Made by a program: the position numbers and the translations under genes
Part shown: one piece after another, positions 13,437-20,701 of the stretch
Numbering within the stretch: position 1 is the stretch's first letter
How the letters are laid out: each line of letters begins with the position of its first letter
The notes under the pieces: generated by a model
Seen by the model: the letters and a program-made list of their open reading frames with translations, nothing else
What the model was told of the DNA's origin: nothing
The model's database searches: none
Source of the DNA: Bacillota bacterium
Lineage (GTDB): Bacteria; Bacillota; Clostridia; Christensenellales; UMGS416
NCBI GenBank assembly: GCA_023428265.1
Contig: JAEYYW010000066.1
Coordinates: forward strand, 1 to 21,077
Length of the DNA: 21,077 nucleotides
Direction: 5' to 3'

Positions 13437-13480
13437 CCCTCACCCCCCGCCCCCTCCCCCATGGGATTGGGGGAGGGGGA
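13437..13480. repeat. Polypyrimidine/polypurine palindrome of a widespread interspersed repeat type
   Basis: CCCTCACCCCCCGCC leads into CCCCCTCCCCC (13450-13460), loop ATGGGATT, then GGGGGAGGGGG (13469-13479): an 11-bp perfect stem. The pattern CCCTCACCCC...CCCTCTCCC/GGGAGAGGG is known from many bacteria as an intergenic repeat. It may stop transcription after the AraC gene although no U-run follows directly. Confidence 0.6.
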
Positions 13481-13578
13481 GAAAGATTTTGCCCGCACAT
13501 ATGCTAAGCAAAAGTGCTCCACAATTGCCGGGGTGATACCCTGCCCCTACTGTTGGAAACGGGTTTTCACTGCCTGCC

Positions 13579-13607
13579 TTGATTCCTCCCCGTAAACAGA
13601 TTACCAT
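13579..13607 (+). promoter_or_regulatory. Bipartite element upstream of the alpha/beta hydrolase gene (copy 2)
   Basis: TTGATTC, 8 nt, AAACAGATTACCAT, exactly the spacing of copy 1. As a promoter (TTGATT-17-TACCAT) it would start transcription near 13614, 31 nt before the hydrolase ATG, which is a sensible leader. The remaining spacer from 13481 holds a GGGGTGATACCC hairpin next to GCCCCTACTGT. Confidence 0.5.
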
Positions 13608-13644
13608 GTAGGGCATCCAGTGAATGACAAGTCAAGGAGCGCAT

Positions 13645-14409
13645 ATGCCCGATCCCAACAGCCACCAGGAGTTTCAATTAACCGGCGGCAGCACCGATGT
13701 GGTGGTGTTTGTGCACGGCATTTTGGGCAGCCCCTGCAGCTTCCGGGCATTGGCAGAGCGATTACACAGGCGTGGGATTGATTGCGTGGCGCTGCTGCTG
13801 CCCGGCCACGGCGGCTCGGCAAGGCAGTTCGCGAGCGCAAAGGCGGCACAATGGCCGGAGTTTGTGAAGCGACGGCTCATCGCGCTCCGGAAGCAATACA
13901 ACCGCGTGTGGCTGGTGGGCCACTCGCTGGGCGGGCTCATCAGCCTGGACTGCGCCGCCTCCGGCCTGGCGGACGGCCTGGTGCTGCTGAACGCGCCGCT
14001 GGTGTTCAAAATGAGCACGAAGCAGCTTGGGTTCAGCCTGAAGATCATGCTCGGCGCAAAGGATGATCACGACCCCTTTCTGGCGGCATACCGCAAGGAT
14101 TACAGCGTGTGCGGCACAAAGCTCTATGAGTATCCGCTGTGGGTGCGGCAGTTTTTGGGGCTGTTTTCCTACATGAGAACAGTGAAGCGGAAGCTTAAGG
14201 ATGTCAAAGGGCCGGTGCTGGTGCTGCAATCGGCCAGAGATGAGTCGGTGCCGATGAGCAGCGCGAAGCTGCTGCTGGATGGGCTGGTGAATGCCCAGAC
14301 TGAACTGCTGGTGCTGGAGCACTCCTATCATCTCTACTTCCCCGAGGGGGATGAGGAGAGGATGATGGAGGCGGTGGAGGGGTTTGTGAGTTTTACCAGC
14401 TTCAAATAG
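13645..14409 (+). CDS. Alpha/beta hydrolase (carboxylesterase/monoacylglycerol-lipase-like)
   Basis: A 254-residue serine hydrolase. Oxyanion-hole HG in VVVFVHGILGSP near residue 24, LPGHGGS, nucleophile elbow GHSLGG with Ser94, Asp199 in QSARDESVP, and His226/His229 in LEHSYHLYF complete the triad. The pattern resembles bacterial carboxylesterases and monoglyceride lipases (Est30/YvaK type). A start at 13645 has AAGGAG five bases upstream; the in-frame ATG at 13624 has none. No signal peptide, so it is cytoplasmic. Its last 76 nt overlap the tail of the convergent methyltransferase gene. Substrate unknown; ester or acylglycerol cleavage is inferred from family. Confidence 0.88.
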   Translation: MPDPNSHQEFQLTGGSTDVVVFVHGILGSPCSFRALAERLHRRGIDCVALLLPGHGGSARQFASAKAAQWPEFVKRRLIALRKQYNRVWLVGHSLGGLISLDCAASGLADGLVLLNAPLVFKMSTKQLGFSLKIMLGAKDDHDPFLAAYRKDYSVCGTKLYEYPLWVRQFLGLFSYMRTVKRKLKDVKGPVLVLQSARDESVPMSSAKLLLDGLVNAQTELLVLEHSYHLYFPEGDEERMMEAVEGFVSFTSFK

Positions 14410-15134
14410 ACCAAATGATCTTCCTCTTTTTCCTCCACCACCTGAAACCCAGCATCCTCCGCCAAAGCCTTGAAGATGGCCAGGCTCTGCACGCGCCCGG
14501 CCCAGCCGGTGCCGTAGCCGGTGAGCACGGTTTTCTCCGGCAGGCGCACCTCGATGCCCAGCACAAAGCTGGTCTTTTCGGTGGTGTTCTCCGGAATGGC
14601 CATATCCCACAGCAGGAACGTGCCGCCGGGCTTCAAGACGCGGTGCACCTCGGAAAAGACCTGGCGGTGATCCGCCGTGGGGATATACATCAGCGTGAAG
14701 AACGCCGTGGCGGTGTCAAAGGAGTTGTCCAGAAACTTCATGTCGCGGGCGTCCATCATCACTTTGAGCCCGCAGCCCGGCGCGGCCTCCAACCCCCGGC
14801 GGTGCTCCTCCGGCGCGATGCCCACGGCGTGGCTGCCTGCCACCTGGCCGATGATGCCCTCGCCGCCGGCTCCGATATCCAGCACCAGGCCGGGCAGCGA
14901 CAGGCCGGTGAAGTCAAACCCCAGCGCACCGGCCAGATGGGAGGTTGCCCTCTTTCCCGGCGCGCCCATGAAGCCGATGGCAAGGTCATAGCTGTGCCAC
15001 CGGCCGTCGATCTTGCGCCCATAGGTGGGGTTGGCTTCCAGAAAGGATACCAACCCTTCGGCAGGCGGCGTGAAGCCCTCCCGCGCGGCGATTTCCTCCA
15101 GCGAATAATAGGTGACGTTGTTGATGCAGACCAT
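14334..15134 (-). CDS. SAM-dependent class I methyltransferase
   Basis: A 266-residue methyltransferase. After an N-terminal ~75-residue region (WHSYDLAIGFMGAPGKRATSHL), motif I is LVLDIGAGGEGIIGQVAG (about residue 85), motif II D in VMMDARDMKFLDNSFD, and motif III region RVLKPGGTFLLWDMA. It fits the UbiE/COQ5-type methyltransferase_11 family; acceptor unknown. GGAGAG lies 6 nt before the ATG at 15134. The last ~20 residues (LTNPSTASIILSSSPSGK) fall antisense to the hydrolase end and look unlike family sequence, so the fold probably ends at YLKLVK and the tail arose from a shifted or lost stop codon. Confidence 0.86.
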   Translation of the reverse strand: MVCINNVTYYSLEEIAAREGFTPPAEGLVSFLEANPTYGRKIDGRWHSYDLAIGFMGAPGKRATSHLAGALGFDFTGLSLPGLVLDIGAGGEGIIGQVAGSHAVGIAPEEHRRGLEAAPGCGLKVMMDARDMKFLDNSFDTATAFFTLMYIPTADHRQVFSEVHRVLKPGGTFLLWDMAIPENTTEKTSFVLGIEVRLPEKTVLTGYGTGWAGRVQSLAIFKALAEDAGFQVVEEKEEDHLVYLKLVKLTNPSTASIILSSSPSGK

Positions 15135-15202
15135 GGGCGGCTCTCCTTCAAATTACATCCTCTGTTGGTCTGACGGTCTGGCAAATTGGTTCAGAGCAAA
15201 GA

Positions 15203-15228
15203 AAAAGCCCGCTCAGAAGCGGGCTTTT
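15203..15228 (-). terminator. Intrinsic terminator after fucI
   Basis: AAAAGCCCGCT (15203-15213) pairs with AGCGGGCTTTT (15218-15228), 4-nt loop, followed on the minus strand by TTCTTTG. It separates fucI from the methyltransferase gene downstream. Confidence 0.85.
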
Positions 15229-15236
15229 CCGAGTAT

Positions 15237-17069
15237 TTACTTGTACTTCCGGATGCTCCCATAGACCGGCCCATAGGTCTGGCAGGCGCGGTAGTCAGCA
15301 CCCTCCGGGTCCTGCGTGCCGAAAGCGGCCCAAGCGCTGGGGCGGTAGACGCTGCCGCCCTCCACGTTGTGCATGCTCACCGGGATGCGCAACATCGAGG
15401 CCAGCGAGATGAGGTCGGCGCCGATGTGGCCGTAGCTGAACGCGCCGTGGTTGGCGCCCCAGTTGGCCATCACGGAGTAGACATCCTGGAAGGCACCGGA
15501 GCCGGTGACCCTGGGCGCGAACCAGGTGGTGGGCCAGGTGGGGTTGGTGCGCTGGTCCAGCTTGTCGTGGACGTCTTTGGGGAGCTCCGCCGTCCACCCT
15601 TCGGCGATCTGCAGCACCGGGCCCAGGCCCTTGACCAGGTTGATGCGCGACATTGTGACGGGCATGCCGGCCTTGGTGGTGAACAGCGACGAATAGCCGC
15701 CGCCGCGGAAATAGCCCAGATCGCCGTAGCACCACTGTGTGGCGGCCACGCAATCGGCAGCCTCGGCGCTGGTGACCTCCCACCAGGGCTTGATGGCGGG
15801 CTGGCCATCCACAGTCTGGCGGCCGGAGCCGTCGAGTGCGGCGGGGCCGGAGTTGATCAGGTGGATGAGGCCCCCGGCGGCCACGCCGGAGAGCTCATGG
15901 CCGGTGACGCGCTTCACCGCCTCCGGCGACCAATAGGTGCGCACATCGGCAAACACCTGGGCCGAGCCGGTGAGCAGGTGGGAGAAGAGCATCGCCACGC
16001 CGTTCAGGCAGTCATTCTCAGTGGCGACGATATAGGGCTGGCGGATGCCGCTCCAGTCAAAGGAGGAGTTGAGGATGGCCTCCAGAAAGTCGCCGTTGGG
16101 CATGAAGTCCGTCCACTGCCGCTGGCCCTGGAAGCCGGCGGCGATGGCGTTGCGGCCGTTGGATTCCTCGGCAAAGCCCATTTCGCGCAGCTTCGGGTTG
16201 CCCACCATCAGGTCGCGCACGATCAGCGCCATTTTGACCACGGTCTGCCAGACTTCTTCCTTCTTTTGGGCGCTGTGCTGCTGCTCCGCAGGGTTGGTGT
16301 CCGGCCCAACGACCAAGTTGGCCTTGGCCCATGAAAGCGCCTGGGCATATTCCTCGTGGTCGTAGATGCCCTCCTGCATGCGGCGGATCAGCTCCGACTC
16401 ATCGGACCATTCCACGCGCATGCCCAGATAATCCTCAAAGAAGTCCGGCACGACAATGGAGCCCGCAATGCCCATGGACGTGGAGCCCACAGACAGATAG
16501 CTCTTGCCGCGCATCCAGGCCACGGCCAGGCCGGAGCGCACGAAGCGCAGCAGCTTTTCGGCCACGTCGGCGGGGATGGACTGATCGGCAGCGTCTTGCA
16601 CGTCGCGGCCATAGATGGAGAACCCCGGCAGGCCCTTCATGTTGTGGGCAGCCAACACGGCGGCCAGATAGACCGCGCCGGGACGCTCGGTGCCGTTGAA
16701 GCCCCACACAGCCTTGGGTGTGAGCGGATCCATGTCCATCGTCTCGCTGCCGTAGCACCAGCAGGGCGTCACCGTGAGCGACACGCCCACGCCCTCACGG
16801 GCAAACTTTTCAGCGCAGCGGGCCGCTTCGGCCACGCCGCCGATGGTGCTGTCGGCAATGACACACTCCACCTTGCTGCCGTTGGGATGACGCAAGTTTT
16901 CCTCAATGAGCCGGGCCGCGGCTTGGGCCAAAGCCATCGTCTGGCCCTCCAGAGACTCGCGGACGCCGCCCTGGCGGCCGTCAATGGCCGGCCGGATGCC
17001 CACCTTGGGGGGCTGGCCGGGAAAACGGCTGGGCGGGGGATTCAGCTTGTATTCAAAAGACGAAGACAT
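15237..17069 (-). CDS. fucI: L-fucose isomerase
   Basis: A 610-residue FucI (E. coli form 591). It converts L-fucose to L-fuculose, and in relatives also D-arabinose to D-ribulose, with Mn2+. Family-specific stretches are strong throughout: VGIRPAIDGRQGGVRESLE, TPCWCYGSETMDMD, MRGKSYLSVGSTSMGIAGS, FAEESNGRNAIAAGFQGQRQWTD, FDWSGIRQPYIVATENDCLNG, TYWSPEAVKRVTGH, LINSGPAALDGSG, and YSVMANWGANHGAFSYGHIGAD. The metal-binding Glu, Asp and His lie in the FAEE, ATEND and ANHG motifs. GGAGG lies 8 nt before the ATG. No fucK, fucA, fucP or fucO genes are within the window, so the rest of the pathway must be elsewhere or the enzyme serves another sugar. Confidence 0.96.
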   Translation of the reverse strand: MSSSFEYKLNPPPSRFPGQPPKVGIRPAIDGRQGGVRESLEGQTMALAQAAARLIEENLRHPNGSKVECVIADSTIGGVAEAARCAEKFAREGVGVSLTVTPCWCYGSETMDMDPLTPKAVWGFNGTERPGAVYLAAVLAAHNMKGLPGFSIYGRDVQDAADQSIPADVAEKLLRFVRSGLAVAWMRGKSYLSVGSTSMGIAGSIVVPDFFEDYLGMRVEWSDESELIRRMQEGIYDHEEYAQALSWAKANLVVGPDTNPAEQQHSAQKKEEVWQTVVKMALIVRDLMVGNPKLREMGFAEESNGRNAIAAGFQGQRQWTDFMPNGDFLEAILNSSFDWSGIRQPYIVATENDCLNGVAMLFSHLLTGSAQVFADVRTYWSPEAVKRVTGHELSGVAAGGLIHLINSGPAALDGSGRQTVDGQPAIKPWWEVTSAEAADCVAATQWCYGDLGYFRGGGYSSLFTTKAGMPVTMSRINLVKGLGPVLQIAEGWTAELPKDVHDKLDQRTNPTWPTTWFAPRVTGSGAFQDVYSVMANWGANHGAFSYGHIGADLISLASMLRIPVSMHNVEGGSVYRPSAWAAFGTQDPEGADYRACQTYGPVYGSIRKYK

Positions 17070-17101
17070 ACGGGCTCCCTCCTGCGTGTGTTCTGCAATC
17101 C

Positions 17102-17130
17102 ATTATAGGGATGTGATCCGGAAATGTATA
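17102..17130 (-). promoter_or_regulatory. Promoter of fucI
   Basis: Minus strand TATACA (17130-17125), 17-nt spacer, perfect TATAAT (17107-17102); start expected near 17095. Its -35 lies only 10 bp beyond the T-run of the kinase terminator. Confidence 0.65.
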
Positions 17131-17140
17131 GTTGAGATGG

Positions 17141-17167
17141 AAAAAAAGAGAGCCTTGGGAGGCTCTC
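17141..17167 (-). terminator. Intrinsic terminator of the histidine kinase gene
   Basis: GAGAGCC (17148-17154) pairs with GGCTCTC (17161-17167), 6-nt loop, with seven T on the minus strand (17147-17141), directly after the kinase stop. Confidence 0.88.
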
Positions 17168-17172
17168 GCAAG

Positions 17173-18951
17173 CTAGCTGCCCGCCGACATCTGCCCGTCG
17201 GCAGCAGAAGCACCGGCCAGCGGCAGCGCAATCACAAACTCAGTGCCGGCCCCTTCGGCGCTCTCCACACTGATGGTGCCGCCGTGGCGCCGGATGCATC
17301 CGAAGGATGTAAACATCCCCAACCCGGTGCCCTTCTCCTTTGGCTTGGTCGTGAAAAATGGGTCAAACACCCGTTTCTGCGTCTCGCCGGACATGCCGCT
17401 GCCATTGTCACGGACGGAGATGAAATACCATGCACAATCGCGCTCAGGCATCAGGCCGTTGAACCGGCCGGTCCAGCCGCGGATTGCTATCTCGCCCCCC
17501 TGGGGCGGCATCGCGTCACGGGCGTTCAGGCCGATGTTGAGGATCACGTTTTGCAGCTCGTAAAAACTGCCCATCACCACACCGCCGTGATCCACGGAGC
17601 TGATCAGCCGCACTTCCCTTGGCAGCGCCCGCTCCAGCATTTCCAGCGACTGCCGGATCAGCTCCTCCATCTCAACAGGGGAAAACGCATCGTCTTCTCC
17701 CTTCGAGAAGCTGAGCAGTCGCTTGAGGATGCCGATGGAGTTGGAAATGGCATCCTGCACATAATCCAAATACTTCTGGCGCTGCACCTCGTCTGTGACC
17801 GTGCCAAGAAGCTTAACCGACATCTGCATTGTGGAAAGGTGGTTGTTGATGTCGTGGGCCACGCCGTTGACCAACTGGCCGACGGCGGTGAGCCTGTCGT
17901 TTTGCGCCATGTATTGCTCGGCCCGCTTGTGGCGGTCAATGTTCAATGCCATGCCAAGCGTGACATGACCGCCGTTTTGCTCCATCATCCGGCTGGAAAT
18001 GAAGAACCAGACATAGCTGCCGTCGGCATGGCGGACACGGATTTCACCGGAGAACATGTCGCCTGCCGAATGAGGCATCCGCATCCGGTCGATTGGAAAA
18101 ATTCTCTTGTCCTGCGGGTGGATGTATTGAGAGAAATCAAGCATTTCAACGGCGGTGAACGGATAACCCAGCGAGCGGAACCATCCATCGGAATGGATTT
18201 TACTACCTTCGCAGACGAAGCTCCACGCCTCCGCCGCCTGCATGACCAGCTCCATGCGGCACCGATACTCCCGCAGAAGGTCCAGCATGTGGCCCCGCTC
18301 GGTCACATCATCCACCTGCACAAACAGGCTGTCTTTGCCAAAAAAGCTGCTTTCCCCCTGCGTGGTCACCACCAGATCCACGGCACCGGTGCGGGTGACG
18401 GGAAGCTTGCGGCCCGGCAGATGCTCCAGCTCCAGACGGACCGCCTGCCCGCGCGCTCCCTCAGACGCTTCCATCGCGGCGCCGAGCCCCAAGCCTGCGG
18501 CGGTGAGGCCGGCCGGAAGCGGTGCGTTTGGGTCAACACCAAAGATTTCCAGCATGCGCCGGTTGATCCGGATGACCCCGCCCGCCTGGTTGAGGATTGC
18601 CATGCCCTGCATGCTGCGCTCGGCAAGGTCATCCAGACGGGCGCGCAGCTGCCAGACGGCAGTGGTCTGCCATTTCAACAGCACAAGCAGCGTCGCCGTG
18701 CCCACCAGCAGGCAAATGGACGGATAGACTGCAAACGGCAGCGTGATGCCCCCGACGGAAAGCCTGAAAAGCGCAAAGATACAGGAGAATACGGCAAGAA
18801 ACTGCGACACAGCCGCAAGCACCCAAAGCAGCGGCCGAATGGGCTCCGTTTTTTGCTGAGCAAGCGCCAGAAGCAAAAAGACCACTCCGGCGGCCAGGGA
18901 AAGGCCGGCGGCAAGAATGTGAACGCCAACCGGTAAAAAGAGATGGTTCAT
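17173..18951 (-). CDS. Membrane PAS sensor histidine kinase (orphan)
   Basis: A 592-residue histidine kinase. Three hydrophobic segments (about 6-29, 41-62, 68-92) anchor a cytoplasmic part. PAS 1 spans about 105-215 (RARLDDLAERSMQGMAILNQAGGVI), PAS 2 about 235-345 (GWFRSLGYPF, ADGSYVWFFISSRMM). The dimerisation H-box is VNGVAHDINNHL with phospho-accepting His366, followed by the GHKL ATPase: N-box NIGLNARDAMP, G1 DNGSGM, F-box FDPFFTTK, G2 GTGLGM. The H-box resembles the NtrB-like HPK4 class. No response regulator gene is adjacent, so the partner is elsewhere. Start ATG 18951 has AGGAGG 7 nt upstream; a longer frame to 19032 lacks an SD. Signal unknown; the sensing part appears to be the membrane or cytoplasmic PAS region, since there is almost no extracellular loop. 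Confidence 0.9.
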   Translation of the reverse strand: MNHLFLPVGVHILAAGLSLAAGVVFLLLALAQQKTEPIRPLLWVLAAVSQFLAVFSCIFALFRLSVGGITLPFAVYPSICLLVGTATLLVLLKWQTTAVWQLRARLDDLAERSMQGMAILNQAGGVIRINRRMLEIFGVDPNAPLPAGLTAAGLGLGAAMEASEGARGQAVRLELEHLPGRKLPVTRTGAVDLVVTTQGESSFFGKDSLFVQVDDVTERGHMLDLLREYRCRMELVMQAAEAWSFVCEGSKIHSDGWFRSLGYPFTAVEMLDFSQYIHPQDKRIFPIDRMRMPHSAGDMFSGEIRVRHADGSYVWFFISSRMMEQNGGHVTLGMALNIDRHKRAEQYMAQNDRLTAVGQLVNGVAHDINNHLSTMQMSVKLLGTVTDEVQRQKYLDYVQDAISNSIGILKRLLSFSKGEDDAFSPVEMEELIRQSLEMLERALPREVRLISSVDHGGVVMGSFYELQNVILNIGLNARDAMPPQGGEIAIRGWTGRFNGLMPERDCAWYFISVRDNGSGMSGETQKRVFDPFFTTKPKEKGTGLGMFTSFGCIRRHGGTISVESAEGAGTEFVIALPLAGASAADGQMSAGS

Positions 18952-19022
18952 CTTCGAACCTCCTGCCGGTATAGGGCAATCACAAGCCAAACAATAGAGT
19001 TGAACGAAGTGATGCTTACACC

Positions 19023-19051
19023 ATTCTAACACGGTGGCTGTGACGGGGCAA
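19023..19051 (-). promoter_or_regulatory. Promoter of the histidine kinase gene
   Basis: Minus strand TTGCCC (19051-19046), 17-nt spacer, TGTTAGAAT with -10 TAGAAT (19028-19023) and an extended TG. Leader of about 65 nt to the kinase ATG. It is divergent from glpK, whose own -10 may be TAAAAT at 19086-19091. Confidence 0.6.
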
Positions 19052-19122
19052 TTTCAAATTCTTACGCAATTGGCCCCATTTGTTGTAAAATAATGCTATA
19101 TCCGAAACGGGAGGAAACGCCC

Positions 19123-20610
19123 ATGAAATATCTGCTGGCGCTGGATCAGGGCACGACAAGCTCTCGGGCGATCCTGTTTGACGAAGGGATGAACGCCGTC
19201 TCCTCCGCACAGCGGGAATTTCGCCAGATCTATCCGCAGCCCGGATGGGTGGAGCATGACCCTTACGACATCCTCTCCACACAGACCGAGACCATGCGGG
19301 AAGCGGTTTCCAAAGCCGGTGTGGACGCGGCGGACATCGCGGCCATCGGCATCGCCAACCAGCGGGAGACCGCCGTGGTGTGGGATGGCCGCACCGGCAG
19401 GCCGGTGATGAACGCCATTGTATGGCAATGCCGCCGCACCGCTGACTTTTGCCGACAGCTCGCGGAGAGCGGCCAGGAGCCGGAGATTGCGGCGCGCACC
19501 GGGCTTGTGGCCGACGCCTATTTCACCGGCACCAAAGCGCGGTGGGTGCTGGACCATGTGCCCGGCGCCAGGGCGTGGGCGGATGCCGGGCACCTGCGGC
19601 TGGGCACGGTGGACTCCTGGCTCATCTGGAACATCACCGAGGAGCAGGCTCACCTGACCGACGTGACCAACGCGTCGCGCACAATGCTATACAACATCGG
19701 CAACATGGTTTGGGACGGAGAAATGCTGCGGATGCTGGGCATCCCGGAGAGCATGCTGCCGGAAGTGAAGCCCTGCAACGGTTGCTTCGGCCACCTGCGG
19801 CGCGACATCCTGGGCAGGTCCATCCCCATCTGCGGCGTGGCCGGCGACCAACAGGCGGCGCTCTTTGGCCAGGCATGCTTCCAGCCGGGTGACGTGAAGA
19901 ACACCTATGGCACCGGCTGCTTTCTGCTGATGAACACCGGGAACAAGCCGGTGCCAAGCAAAAACCGGCTGCTGACCACCGTGGCGTGGGACTTGGGCAC
20001 GGGCCCGGCTTATGCGCTGGAGGGCTCGGTGTTTATGGGCGGCGCGGCGATCCAGTGGCTGCGCGACGAGATGGGGCTGATCCGCACCTCTGCCGAATCG
20101 GAAGAGGTGGCCCGCTCCGCAGCGGACACAGGTGGCGTTTATCTGGTGCCGGCGTTCACAGGGCTGGGCGCCCCCTGGTGGGACATGTATGCCCGCGGCA
20201 CGCTGGTGGGCATGACCCGGGGCACCGGCCGGGCCCAGGTGGTGCGGGCGGCGCTGGAGGCCATCGCCTTTCAGAGCGCCGATGTGCTGGCGGCAATGGA
20301 GCAGGACAGCGGCATTGCGGTCAAGCGGATGAAGGTGGACGGAGGCGCCTCGGCCAACGGGCTGCTGATGCAATTTCAGGCTGACCTTGTCAACACGCCG
20401 GTGGTGCGGCCCGCCTGCATTGAGACCACGGCCATGGGCGCGGCTTATCTGGCAGGATTGGGTGCGGGTCTTTTCACCGGCACGGAGGCCATCGCGGCCA
20501 ACTGGCAGGCGGGGCATGAGTACCTGCCCGGTGAGGATGGGCCCCGGGTGCGCGGCCTGCACGCTGGCTGGCTGCGGGCAGTGGAGCGGGCACGGAACTG
20601 GGCGGAGTGA
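19123..20610 (+). CDS. glpK: Glycerol kinase
   Basis: A 495-residue FGGY-family glycerol kinase (usual length about 500), converting glycerol and ATP to glycerol-3-phosphate. Signatures: LLALDQGTTSSRAILFD at the N-terminus, PGWVEHDP, IGIANQRET (substrate loop), VWQCRRTADFC, TGLVADAYFTGTKARWVLDHV, GTVDSWLIWNIT, TNASRTMLYNI, CGVAGDQQAALFGQ, TYGTGCFLLMNTG, GLGAPWWD and MKVDGGASANGLLMQFQAD. Firmicute glycerol kinases activated by HPr carry a phosphorylatable His in a (F/Y)HF(Y/F)G motif just before (I/V)PI.G; here the matching stretch is RRDILGRSIPICG (about residues 226-237), with no His. Start ATG 19123 has GGGAGG 8 nt upstream. No glpF or glpD adjacent. Confidence 0.95.
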   Translation: MKYLLALDQGTTSSRAILFDEGMNAVSSAQREFRQIYPQPGWVEHDPYDILSTQTETMREAVSKAGVDAADIAAIGIANQRETAVVWDGRTGRPVMNAIVWQCRRTADFCRQLAESGQEPEIAARTGLVADAYFTGTKARWVLDHVPGARAWADAGHLRLGTVDSWLIWNITEEQAHLTDVTNASRTMLYNIGNMVWDGEMLRMLGIPESMLPEVKPCNGCFGHLRRDILGRSIPICGVAGDQQAALFGQACFQPGDVKNTYGTGCFLLMNTGNKPVPSKNRLLTTVAWDLGTGPAYALEGSVFMGGAAIQWLRDEMGLIRTSAESEEVARSAADTGGVYLVPAFTGLGAPWWDMYARGTLVGMTRGTGRAQVVRAALEAIAFQSADVLAAMEQDSGIAVKRMKVDGGASANGLLMQFQADLVNTPVVRPACIETTAMGAAYLAGLGAGLFTGTEAIAANWQAGHEYLPGEDGPRVRGLHAGWLRAVERARNWAE

Positions 20611-20650
20611 ACCTGACGCAACAGGCAAAAACAGGAAGACCGATCCAATC

Positions 20651-20681
20651 AAAAGCGCCGGAGAGACCCTCCGGCGCTTTT
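20651..20681. terminator. Bidirectional terminator between glpK and the aminotransferase gene
   Basis: Perfect 12-bp stem AAAAGCGCCGGA (20651-20662) with TCCGGCGCTTTT (20670-20681), 7-nt loop, T-runs in both directions; serves both convergent genes. Confidence 0.88.
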
Positions 20682-20701
20682 CCTGTGAGTTTACGGTTTT
20701 T

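Noticed and set aside
15186..16334. 382-codon plus-strand frame opposite fucI
   Set aside because: Antisense to a fully conserved FucI; starts in a terminator region with no SD.
16906..18936. 676-codon plus-strand frame opposite the histidine kinase
   Set aside because: It mirrors the kinase coding sequence and crosses its terminator and the fucI promoter; the translation is His/Gln/Arg-rich without any known motif.
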